64,000 bases of DNA. Source: Phytoseiulus persimilis. Its lineage: Eukaryota; Arthropoda; Arachnida; Mesostigmata; Phytoseiidae. How positions within the stretch are numbered: the stretch's first letter is position 1; each line of letters starts with the position of its first letter. The translations under genes were made by a program, and so were the position numbers. Positions 52,861-64,000 of the stretch are shown here, one piece after another. The notes beneath the pieces were generated by a model. It saw only the letters and a program-made list of their open reading frames with translations. It was not told where the DNA came from and searched no databases. The stretch is taken from positions 25,188,211 through 25,252,210 of the forward strand of contig CM075104.1 in NCBI GenBank assembly GCA_037576195.1, read 5' to 3'.

Positions 52861-55800
52861 GCGTTGTAGTGCTTAATTTTGATCCCCATCCGTTTTTTTT
52901 CTTTTCTACGGCCTTCAGTGGGAAGCCTTCACTTCAGAAAGCGCTGTTTTCTCCCTAAATCGCACGTTAATAACGAGACAATTCCTACTTCTTTCCTGTT
53001 TTCGCCTCCGTCCAACTCGCGCGATTTACACGTTAACTTGCTGAGGGAGAACTACAACTCTGAGAGCCTTTTTCGGGACCTTTCCGTTTGTTTCGCGACT
53101 CATCGGAGAGGCTTCTCGTTGAAGCACATTTTCCTCTAACGACATTCCCAGGGCCCCTGGCAAACTTGTAGAACCTTATGGAGAACATGAATGTCACCTC
53201 GTTAACCTTATGGTGATAAGTCAGTCCTTCGTAGGTTCTCGATAGAGGCACCGCGTGTTTCTTTCGAGGTGTTTCAAATAATAATTCTTCGCCGTCATGA
53301 AGTCTGCGTTCATGAACGCTCTTCCTTTCACTATGAAATCATAGTAAGAGTTGGGATCCAAGACGGGTCAAAACAGCGACGCGACAACAAACTTTAACTT
53401 CTGACGCCTTTTCTTCGGGTGCGGCAGCCTTGACACTGGGCCCGCGGGTCGCAGCCAGCAGAGTCGCTCGGGCCCCTTCCTTTTGAACGTTCCTCATTCT
53501 ATCTGACTGACCGCTTGGCTCGGTTGGTCTGTCTGTTTCTCCATTCGTCTTTCGGAACGATCAAGGCATTTTTATTAGAAGCGCGAATGAACGAGCCTAT
53601 TCATAACGCTCACTCGGATTCTCCGTCGCCGTCAGGCTTGAGAAGACCGGGTTCCAAACAGAAACTCGATCAGTCGGGCTGTGGGAATTCAGCGTTGTAC
53701 TTCGGATCACCTCTACCCCGATGCAGAGTGAATCCTCTTGCGACGTTAGTTTCTCACCTGTGTGTTGACTAACAAGTAATACAACGCGCACAGCTCCTCG
53801 TGGGCGGCCGACGTGATCATTCTGGATGGCGATAAAACAAAATAGAAAAACTTTCACACTCTTTGGACCGCCACCACGGAAGTTGGTTCCAGAGAATCTG
53901 AAAGTTTGATCAACTGCGTAGACGCTGGAAGCGCCGCCAGCCACTTCCGGATACTTGTTCCAGCAGCGCATCTGTCAACTCCGTGAGAGACGTTTTCGTA
54001 GAGTTCTTCCCCTCTCCGCGACTTCCCATTTCGATTTCAGTCTGCGAGAACATCTGAAACCCCATGAGATTTGGATGAAGTTACGGAGCTGATCAATGTG
54101 TGGTGATTGTGAGTGAGACTTCTCACACGTAGAGCGATGGAGCCGAGACGTTGTTGAGGGCCTAATATGTGCTATAATATGTAAGTTGATCGCCTGTCAT
54201 GCGGCTTGAATACGATTCGCCGCAACCGATGTTATGCAAGAGCCCTCGGGCGTTGCGCAATGCTCGAGACGCTTCTTCAACCGACAAATTTCCATCTCGT
54301 TTGTTCCTCATTTTCTGTTGTGTACCGGGCTCAATTTCGATCATGATGATGATGTCCCGTCGTATCCGCCCATTCGAGTGAATCTCTTCTTGCGTAAGTC
54401 GCGAACTTTTTTAGCTCTGCCACCTTGTCTTCTATAACAACGAGGAGATTATTGTAAAAACCTACTCAGAACTGGAGATAAAAATAATGAGCCGCGCGAA
54501 ATGGAAGACTCACCGGAATCCGAGTTTTTTGTGCGCTCTAGTGAAAGAGAATGTTGCGGCCAGTTTTTTTCATCCGTTGAAGGTCACTCCCAGGAGCCCT
54601 GTTGTGCGAAAATTCGGCTTCCCGGGTGCCTGGAGTTTCCCGAGACCAGAAGATTCAATGATGAAGCTAGTAGAGACTGCCGATTATTATCTCCGCTGCG
54701 AACAAACAATCTACCAAATATCCAATTAAGTGAGCAATCAACGGCGCGAGCTACGTACGAACTTTGCCGGGAAGCTGGTGATAAACTCAGACACGAAGAA
54801 TGCAACGGAGCACACCGATACCATGGAACATCAAATGGAGCCACCAGGCGCTTCCGCTCGACCATGTCGAAGCGCCACTAACATCTGTCACGAGAGGTTA
54901 CTACGTGAGGTTAACGGCACGCTCCTATTCTGTCCGTCCGGGGCTGGTCCGCGGTCGTTTCTCCGTTGTATTCGGAGCCGCGCCTCCGAAGACGAAGCTT
55001 CGGAATCATATCATAACGATGGTCTGGAGCCTCAGACGGCACCTACGAAGACCGTAGCAGATGCTCTCACCGAGCCTCAAGACGACCGTTGTGGGTGGAC
55101 GACTCGCGGCGAAGATTCGTTACTCGGGACGGTCCTCGCTCGCAGCCGTGAACAGAAACGGGGTGACTTGACGCCGCAAGAAGGCACTGGTCGCAAAGTT
55201 TGAACGAACGGCTCTTCATCGGAACTTTTCGCATCTTCTGGCTGTCGCACTCCGCACACAACTCGCATCGGAAGCGGATAGTGACCTCAGGGTAGCTTCG
55301 AGTCGTCTGTCGCTTCATTCAAGCCAACGGACACGAGAAAATCGAAACCAGTTCGAAGTTTGCTTTGCCTACGGATTCGGGGAAACGACTTGAGCTGTTG
55401 GAGGGCCCACCAATTAGTCAGTCGGCTCAACCCAATCGGACATAATCGATTCACGCTCATTCGGCTACGACGAAGCTGGTCAATCCATCGGTGGAAGAAT
55501 CGACCGCGGGAATATCCTTTATCTGCTCGGTTCGATTCTCGCTCGAAATATTGTAATTCGAGCGCCGACTCGAAGGGACGGCTATCTGTTTGGGACAGCC
55601 TCCCAGCCTGCCGTTATTACGACTGCGATCATCGTCGCTTGCCCTCGTGAGTCATCAGCTGCGCGATTTCGCTCCTCGAGATGGCGGATGCGGGGAATAT
55701 TTTTCTCTCCTTCGTTCCTCGAGCGACCGCTTCCTCTCGGTGTCTCTATCTAGAGTCCCCTACTGGCGGGTCGGCTGTCTGTGCGCGATCGAAGCAATGG

Positions 55801-57808
55801 AGGAACAACTAGCGGGTATTATGTGAGGTCTGACTGGCTGAGTAAATGTAGGGACGAGCGTGCGAGCCGACGAACCCAGCCGCCGAATGAGTCATGAACA
55901 AGCAGGAGTCGGTTCGTCTCTCGCTCGGGAGTCATCGTGGTCGTTTCTCTCAAACAGATGAGGTAATCTGCTCCGCTGAGAAACACTCACGAAACAGTGG
56001 CAGCAGCAGGGGCGGAGAACGGAGCAGCGAGAAGAACAAACTCGAATTTCTTGATGTGAAGGCGCCTCTCAAACATCCTCCGCTTGCTTGCCAATCTGTT
56101 CGACTAACCTAACATGTCGGAACGCGTTCCGCGTCGTCTCAACGGGTTGTTCCCCGGCCGCTCCATGAGTGCAGAGCAGAAGAAGGTTGAGATTGTTTCA
56201 AAACTATGAACATTGATGCTCCGATGAAAAATATACGGCGTCGCACGGAAAGGAGAAACACGTCAAAAACACTCTTCCTCATGCTGCTTCGATGGATTCC
56301 AAGGCGCTGTGGAATGTCCAGTTTTATCCGAGGCGATTCAAATACCCAACCCTGGTCCAAAGACGGCGGCGAGGATCTTCTGAGAACGACACCGGTCCGA
56401 CGAGGCAACCTTGAACGTCCTTCAAGTGTTTCGAACTGCTCAGGGAAATCTATTACCCATTCGCTGGTGGGGAACAAGGCTCATTCGCACTCGTCTTCGT
56501 GTTTCCAAGCATACGTTCTGCGCGTTTCTGTGCTTCTTTTCGCAGCGTCGGAGTTCTCCGATTTTTCATTTAGAGACACTGTGCAGCGGGCGATCGTGTC
56601 CGCTCGTTACTCTCGTTTGTTCTTTGTCAACTCCCGAGGATCGGCCGTAGTGTTCTCTGCCCGATGGCGTTATGTATTTCATGTATTGCTTTGCGAGGAA
56701 GCTCCGCTGGAAACGGCGCACACGGTTCTGCTGGAAGTCTATACCGGTTGAGCCAAGTCGATCGGCCGGCAGATTCGCCAATGAATGCACGCAACGTGCA
56801 CGACGTTCGTTGAGTAGCGATGATTGTTCCCCACAACGAGCTCGTCACACGAGTGCCGATCTTTTCCGAGCTCAGCCGCCTCCATGGAGAATCGCTTGAT
56901 TAGAAGTCATGCTTCCGACAGACGTCGTGAGAAAAATCTAGGATGGGCTGCTGGGGTCGATTCGCCGACATTCCAAGACGAACTCCGCAGCCACCCGTAG
57001 GAAAGCGGGGGATTCCCGGAGTGTCCCGGATCTAGCGTCAGTGGAGAATTCTTTCCCGTTACAGACCCAGCTGCATGAACCTCCGACGGCGGTGTTAGGG
57101 TTCTAACTGCGAAAAGCTGCTCCACCAGGAGCGCTCTGAATCTCGACTTAAGAACAACGCAGATTCCATCACGAGCTGTACCGTTGGCACGATTGTTGTT
57201 TTCGCTCGAGAGCGGCCGGTCGGCGGGGGTCCAGGCCCGCTCCGTCGAGCCAGCCTGCGCGACCTCCATGCGAAGAAAGAAAGGAAAAGAAGCCTTCTGC
57301 CAGATGTGCAGCATGTGCGCTATCCACTGCTGTTACGAGAGCGAACACTGAGGCAGCAGGCAGGCATCAATCGAGCAACCAGTCGGCTAGGCAGACGGGC
57401 AGGCAGGCCAAGCGCCATCTCTACCGGTTGGGTTTCCTCTCTCAGCTGCATGCACAACGAACCCGACGATGACTGCGAACATCATGACGATCCATGCGAA
57501 CCAGACACAGCTCGGAGAGGAACCAGAAGGCAGCCGGCCTAGTAGGTAGGCTGGCGGGAAGTACCGAAGCAACCCGTCTGAAAACCGGATCGCCGTAGCA
57601 CATCCAAGTGAAAGTGTTCACGAGTGGAGCTCGTGGAAATATCGCTCCCAGGAGCTGCCTGGATAGAACTGTGTCGTGAGAACTGTATCGACAAAGGAGC
57701 GCGAAACTCGGTGCCCGACGGATTCCCAGACCCGAGATCACCGAGGGCTGACTTCATGAAGCGCGTGGCCAAGTGGGTTTCAGCAAACAGCAACGAGTGA
57801 ATCATGTG
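52861..57808. other. No recognisable gene
   Basis: Frames up to 181 codons (56206-56751, ATG start) without motifs. A 60-codon minus frame at 54344-54162 has a degenerate EF-hand-like patch (KRDGNLSVEE) but lacks two of the calcium ligands. GGCA/GGCAG-rich tracts lie around 57354-57412. Confidence 0.4.
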
Positions 57809-58366
57809 ATGGATGCAGGCGGTGGTTCCTCGTCAAGCGAAGGAGAGCAAAAGCTCGGCAGTCAGCTCCACATTCTTCCAGGTGAGGCAGGAGCGGGCAA
57901 GTCCCTTCAGGTTTCGACGAAAACGACCGATCGTTCCGTCTTGGTGCCGGCTCGAGTTCATCTCGATTTTTTTCTGAGACACTGAAGCCCCGTGATGTGT
58001 CGTGAGCGCGGTTGATCAAACAGCAGTGCGGAACCGCGTTCGTGCTTTCTCGAGGACGACCGCGAACCGAGGGTTTTGATCGAGAGATGGCGGCCGTCAC
58101 GCGGAAACAACAGAATCCGATTGTTGGCCAGCGGAGGCCGAATATTCTTCCCCTAATTCCCAGTGGTTGATTCCGCTCGCAATGCAGTTTCCAAGGGACT
58201 CGTCGACCGACAATCAGTTCGAGCGGTGAACGCGGAGCTCACGGGAATCGATCCGAACAACGGGATCCTCGTTAGCGATTCGGATGAGAACCCCCTGGTT
58301 GATGTTGCCACGGTTGAACATCGATACACTTCCATCTCTGTTCTCTATATGTCATTGGATCATTGA
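57809..58366 (+). CDS. Candidate small protein, 91 aa, two exons
   Basis: Exon 57809-57881 begins with ATG (MDAGGGSSSSEGEQKL) and ends CCAG|GTGAGG in phase 1. The next acceptor (CTAATTCCCAG) starts an exon at 58164 that completes the codon and reads VDSARNAVSKGLVDRQSVRA, then a stretch with SDSDENPLVDVAT, to TGA at 58366. Phase and signals agree and the composition is soluble and protein-like. The intron is 282 bp. No AATAAA follows within 100 nt and no family is recognised. More exons on either side are possible. Confidence 0.35.
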
Positions 58367-61300
58367 AACGTCACCATATGTTCCAAGCTCGTGTTCGTGG
58401 AACCCAAGGCTAACGCGGCTGTCCAAGATTGACAACGCCAACATTAACGAAATAGCCGGCTAGTACAAAGTATTGCGGAATAGCGACTGCAACACGGTCA
58501 AACACGCCGCACGTACGGAACAACGTGCATAATGAATCGGACACGCTCATGAGCGCCGGTGCGGTAGAGCTCGTTGCCAGGCGGCCCGGTTGACTGACTG
58601 AATTGTGTAGCTATCAGTCGTTCATTCCATCCGAATTGAACCAGATGACATCTATGCGAAGAGGTCGAAATCCGGAGTTCTGCGTTCCTCGCCGCTCACG
58701 GCCGACTGAGACAGTATAGAACTTGTCTATTCGAGGAACGAGAAAAACCTCACCAAGATAACTCAGCTCTGCACCCCTCCGACCCCGGTGAGGTATTTTC
58801 CCAGTTTGCGGGCCAGGTTTTGGTACAAGATAACGTTCGGGTTTCCCGTCCCACGGTAGTCGGCTCTTTGGTTCTCCCGGGGGAGATCCCACCCATCTCA
58901 GAGCGAGAGCGTAAGCGGTGGATCCACCGCCATCGCCGCACTTGAGTGGTTGTTTTACGGAGTCGCGATTTAGGTTTCCCGCCCTGACATGTAAGTGTCC
59001 AGAGCCTGACCCCCCTCATACATGCAAAACATGCTCAACTGGCAAAGATAAGGAGCTTCAAAGCTCAGACACAGTTTTCGACAGGAAACAGTCCCCTCTT
59101 AAGGGTAAGTCGAGACGGAACGGTGAACGAGGAAGAAAGCCGAGCGTTCTCCGCTTCCCGAGTATAAAATGAGAAGTTTGTCACATAAAAATCCTGCTGC
59201 CCGTGGAAGCCGGGTCGGAAGATGAACCTTCTTGTCTCTGCCAGGAACCCACTAAAAAACTGTCGGCGCCAGAAGAACGCCAGTGTTCCGAGCAAAAAGT
59301 GAATCCTATTTCTCTGATGATGCTTCTGGAAGGCGGCGGCAATTTTTGTTCTGTTCTCCCTCCGGTCAGCCCGAATAGGCAATGATCTAATTAGCAGGAA
59401 TGCGCATTCTCACAGTGACGAGAGAGGGTTCTAGCTGAGGGGCTCTTATGCTACTGGTTGCTGTCGAGTTACAGAGGACTCTTATCATCATATGGCTCTA
59501 TCCTGTTCGATCAGCTGCACACGGTATCATTTGGAAACATCATTCTCACACCTCGCTCCACATTATTGACGAGCATCGGATGTCCGATTCTGCGCGCTGG
59601 AAAGTTCCGAAACGTTCTGGGGCTGCGTATCTCCTCAGCGAGTTATAATTGGGTTCTGTGACCCGCGCCCGGATTCCGTCCTCGAAAGTCGTGATTTTGC
59701 TTGACTGCTTCGTAGAAGATCGTTTGAGGAGGAGGAATGTTTTCAGAGTTAGCTCCTTCAGCCTCCTCGAACTCCATCACTGAGATCGCACTTGACGTCA
59801 GCGCCGACGAACTTCGAACTACTTCGCTACGTGAACTAAAAATAGCAGGTTGTTTGTTGACGAGAAATTTAAGCTTTGAAGCCTGGGATTTGGTGACAGT
59901 TTTTTCTAGATCGACACCGCGCCGTAAGCATCACGGCCTTCGCAGCGTCTCTAGGCCGTTCATCGGCCGGATGTTGGATATTGAAACTCTTGTTCCCGGA
60001 ACTGTTGTCTCGGCGTCATTTGAGGCGGACCATGCGCTTGGAGGGGGACCCTGTCAGTCTCCAGAAGTGATGTCGTTGATGGCCGCGATTGAGTGTTTCC
60101 GGAATGGCAGACACTTCCACACCAGCGCTTCTCGTGAACTGAGTTTTTCAGATGTTCCGACGCGTGCCATCCCTGGAGGAGCCGAGGCCACAACGGAAGA
60201 GTTCGTTTCTCTCTGTGGTCGTATCGTATCCTTTTATCTATTTGTCCATCCATGCTTCGCAACGAGGCTGCAAGTCATCCACCCGGGAGAGCAGCCCCGG
60301 GACCGGCTGCGAGCACAGCTTACTGTACAAAATCGAATCACGACAAGAAGGGAAGGGAGGCTTTGTCGAACGCGTCCAATCTTCGCAGCCAAAAGAAAGC
60401 GAATTCTTCCCCTTGGGCAGAAAATCTGACATCTGAGTGAGCGGAGGAGGAAGAACTCTAGTCGCTGGCTGGTTTCGTTCCTTGAGCTCCCAACGCCTGG
60501 GGTTAGGAAAACGGAGAGCCGCGGAGATCACTTTGTGACGAGAGCTGTCCAACTGTAAAACTCGAACTGCACAATTCACACATACTGCCTGCCTGCCTGC
60601 CGTCCCGCTCGTACTACTCTCTGTCTCCGAGGTTTGACTCGTCTTTCGCAGTGTTTTCGGCTGCGTCCGACACATTTGCAAAGCTTGCGTGAGCTGGCCT
60701 CGAGCATCGGCTTCCGAAAACTTCCAGGAAGAACTTCTGGAACTCATGTCTTTCCAGTGCATTGCGTTTTTTTCCTCCCGAATCGAGCGTTTCAGTAGCG
60801 GCCCCCGACTGGGGATTTCATCTTCTCATTTTATATTCGACGGCCAGCTCGTGTAGCCCCCTCGGCTTGACTCATCTCCAAGCCTGCAGCCTGTGGCAAC
60901 CGACTTCGGAAGAGTTTCCGCAAACCCCATTGTATTCTGGGAAGATAGCCTCGGAGAGCGTGCACGACCTCCGTACTTCCCCGATCGATGCGTTCCAGGG
61001 ATCCAGGTTCCGGGATAAATGTGACAACGGTCCACGTCTTGTATCACAGATGATGATGCAAAACCGAACAGAGCGAGGCCGGCTTCGTGGAATCGAGCTC
61101 TGCTGGACTCTTGGAGAGTTCGTGGAACGGCGGCGTTCGATACCCCGACTCCCTGGAATCCTGGAATTCTGCTCACTGAATCTGTCTGGGACTCTTTCTC
61201 CGCAAACTCGTCCAGCCGGTCCCTCATGCTCTCGTTCGGCACGGAGAGAGTCCAAGAAGACCTTGAAACGGCTCGAAACGAATGGTTGTTCCTCGTTCCG

Positions 61301-63804
61301 GGAAGCGTTATGCTGCGCACGCGCTGCGGCCACCTCAGGGCTGTTCCCCTCTCCCCATCTCGATCTGAGTTTTGCCAGGTGGCAAATATCCTGGAAAAAC
61401 AAGCCGACGGGTGATCAATTGGACGAATCTCCACGCATTGTCGGACTGTGAACGATCTGGTATGTTCCAATCAGTCGCGCGAGTCTCTTCTATGCATATG
61501 CGCTTCGATTCGGCGCCAAAAAACTCCGATCCTTGGTTCCATCCTGCACAGGTCACCTGCCGACCCTGATGGCCGTAATGGAAAAAGTCGACGTTGGGAA
61601 TGCTTCTATTCATAGGCTGTCCAGTTCTCTGGCCGTTGATAATCCATTCTTCGTCCCTGAGTATTCATTTTTTCTGAGGAACTCTCATCAAAAAATTCAA
61701 CCAACGACGGCGAGGGCCGCCGTGAAAACAGCACCTCTTCATAGTCTGCACTCGATTGCAACTGATTTGTTAGTTTCGACGAGTGTGCACGGAGGGTGCT
61801 TATAAAACTCGTCCTTATGAAAATCTTATGGATACACGAACGAAGGGGGGTCCGATGCCACCCTTATTTGTCGATGCCTCCCATACTCTGACATGCGAGT
61901 GAACGGGCGCGTTCTTCCCATGAGGGGGAATGGCTCTCGCTCAGGCGAGCTAGCGGCTCACACCGACGCGAGTGAGCTCGACTACTCGAGGAACTCCGAT
62001 CGCCTACGAGCTGCTGATCACGATTCATTGACAGATCGAGATTCATTGACAGATCGAGATTTCATCGGACCGCAAAATGAGTGGTCGACAGTCTTGCATC
62101 GATCAACGGAAGGAGTGCTATCTCAACTACCGGCAGCTCTGAGGATAAACACCTCCGAGTGGTGCGCATCGTGTAATGCTGTGTATTTTCCGGGCATCGA
62201 GGATCGCGAACGAGTCAATGGAAAAGCATCGTCTGGCTACCCGAAATACTTCTATTTCTCCAACGGAATGAACTCCTACGAAGGAAATGATCCAGGGAGG
62301 CGATGTTCTCCTCTGGCCGGCCAAGGTCGGGATGGATCGTTTCCAAATCGAGACTCCTCCTCTAAGACCGGATCGATTCGAGCGAATATCGAACACAGCT
62401 GACCTGGAATTGGGAAGTCTGCATTCTCCGACATGGTGCCTCACCCCTGAGAACCTTCCACAGCATTCCAATGTTGTTGCTATCGAGTCGCTGCAGTTCC
62501 TTGAAGTGGGGCTTAGTTTCATGATTATAATATTTGAGTCTGGGTTCGCGAACAAGCTGTGGGGACAGACTGCTCGTAGGACGCAATCAAGGAAGGCAAA
62601 TATTGAAGGCGATAATTATTGGGCCCAAGTCTTGGTGAAGCAGATGGCGGCGGAATAAGTCGAGTGGTCCCTCGGTGGAGTCCGTCACTTCGAGGATATC
62701 CATCCAGCTATCTATCTGTCTCTCGCTCTTTCCGAGCCCTTGCTGACTCGGTTCCTCCTACCTAGCCGCCGTATCCTGCCTCTTGACTCGGCCAGGACAA
62801 ACTTCGGTCAAAGTTTGACATTGAGGCACGCGAAGCTGCGAGAATCAAATCAATCGCGCCCGATCGTTTCTACCATTGATCGATCTCGACTCCTCCGCAG
62901 CTCGTTGAGGAATACGACCGTTCCTGAGGAGTTGGATGCACGCGTTCCCAGTCGAAGGGAGATCGCGGCCATGTAGGCGGAAAACCCCAAAACGTCCTCC
63001 GGTCCGAGCAGCGGGCTCCCAAGGAAAAGAAAGCGGTCAAATAATTCTGAGTCTCCGCGTACCCCAAAGCCTGCAACGAAAGATGAGCGGAGCGAAAATG
63101 TCCAGCAGCAAAGTGTCCGGGGAAACGCATTCTTTCGAAACGGCCCGAACATGCGGTATGAAATGAAAAATATGCCGTGCTCTGATCATTACGTGTGGGA
63201 TTCTTTCATCAGAAGCTTATTGTGAGCAACACAAACTTCATAGGTAATGCATAGCCTATCTAAGTGGGATGGCCGAGGGTTTTCATAACGATTGCGTTAC
63301 GTTACGCGGACACCCTCTAGCGAGCTCCGCACCGCTCTCAAGCTGACCAGACTCGATTATTGGGAGAAAAACGCTTTCAACGATTGAAATCATTCCTCGA
63401 CCGTGAAAAACGATTTCGATGCAGCTTCGATTTGAGGAACGCACCGCTTCGAGGCAACAGAACATCTTGCATGCCAACTCCTTCCGCGAGAAGAACTCGG
63501 GAGCATTGACAGAGGACGCATTTCGAGACAGTCGCATGGGTTTCAAACTTCGGATTGCCGGTTCTGGAACAAGCATTTCGCTTGATATCCCTTCCCTTAG
63601 AGATGAGTTTTTGAGGACAACGCTGGAAGTGTTATGGAATCGCATTCGCGAAGTTCTTTCGCGGGAGCAAGTGACAAACTAGAGACTCTCTCTTTCCGAT
63701 CATGACGTTTCTCTGTTTCCCTTGCAGCCGGGCGGACGAAGACTCGGCGGCGGCGGCGGCAGCAGCTTCATCTGTAGCAGGAAGGAGTAGCTGAGCGAGG
63801 AAAA
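58367..63804. other. No recognisable gene; stop-poor segment and small repeats
   Basis: Long overlapping frames on both strands at 59.7-61.5 kb (up to 230 codons) have no motif and contradict one another. A (TGCC)n tract lies at 60586-60602. An ATG frame at 61893-62402 (169 codons) includes an in-frame 18-bp duplication. Confidence 0.4.
62022..62057. repeat. Perfect 18-bp tandem duplication
   Basis: GATTCATTGACAGATCGA occurs twice in direct succession. In the plus frame opened at 61893 it repeats DSLTDR without disturbing the frame. Confidence 0.85.
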
Positions 63805-64000
63805 ATGGCGCGGAGGAAGCCGCGCGCCTTGTTGGAGGAACCGAAGAGAATCCAAAGTGGATGTCGAGCCCAACAGATTGCCAGAAATCGTTGGAGGGCT
63901 TTCCGCATCAAGCAAAGGTGCGCTGCGTGCGTCCTTCTGCACATGGCACCGGCACGACCGCCGCTGTCGCGGGCGACGATGTCGATGATGAGCTCGTCGC
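63805..64000 (+). CDS. Possible 5' end of a gene running off the window
   Basis: ATG in a good context (AAAAATGG) opens 65 codons with no stop before the window ends. The start is MARRKPRALLEEPKRIQ, very basic. A donor-like CAAAG|GTGCGC at about 63918 might end the exon early. It follows a GGC/GCA-rich tract with a possible acceptor (CCTTGCAG near 63727), which would make 63728-63804 a 5' UTR. No family is recognised. Confidence 0.22.
   Translation, partial: MARRKPRALLEEPKRIQSGCRAQQIARNRWRAFRIKQRCAACVLLHMAPARPPLSRATMSMMSSS

Noticed and set aside
54162-54344. EF-hand-like patch on the minus strand
   Set aside because: Only the DG, hydrophobic and final Glu positions fit; two calcium ligands are missing and there is no second hand.
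57760-57790. tRNA A-box-like GTGGCCAAGTGG
   Set aside because: No matching B box or cloverleaf can be drawn downstream.

Overview
The window is animal nuclear DNA, most probably from an arthropod. Every convincing gene is interrupted by GT-AG introns, and the mature genes carry TATA boxes and AATAAA signals. There are no operons, Shine-Dalgarno sites or bacterial features. Roughly balanced base composition, mostly short introns (about 80-440 bp), an arthropod-type Lim3 gene and tiny secreted Gly-Tyr-rich proteins would fit a chelicerate, for example a predatory (mesostigmatan) mite. That last step is inference, not proof.

Layout: 1-14.86 kb shows no gene I can recognise, only simple repeats and short chance-like ORFs. 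14.87-25.31 kb (+) holds a LIM-homeodomain gene of the Lim3/LHX3-LHX4 family in seven recognised exons, with a 4.5-kb first intron. Its first LIM zinc finger is broken by an apparent one-base deletion, and the join between LIM2 and the homeodomain is out of phase. 26.85-27.35 kb (+) and 32.87-33.48 kb (+) hold two paralogous secreted Gly-Tyr-rich proteins. 37.36-38.10 kb (-) holds a complete three-exon gene for a small secreted four-cysteine protein. 40.89-43.37 kb (+) holds a complete seven-exon gene for membrane-associated prostaglandin E synthase 2 (PTGES2). The rest (43.4-64 kb) has no recognisable family member. It contains several candidate small spliced genes, supported only by splice-phase agreement or promoter/polyA signals, together with repeats and one possible insertion flanked by a 16-bp direct repeat.

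The confident genes are independent units, not a pathway: a neuronal transcription factor, secreted effector or structural peptides, and a membrane-associated thioredoxin-fold enzyme. The three small secreted-protein genes share one plan: a TATA or TATA-like box, an untranslated first exon, an intron ending 3-20 nt before the ATG, and a compact 3' end. That plan may be a useful search pattern for similar genes nearby.

No mobile-element protein, rRNA, confident tRNA, CRISPR array or viral gene was seen. Chance ORFs of up to about 200 codons are expected at this length and composition, so ORF length alone was not taken as evidence.
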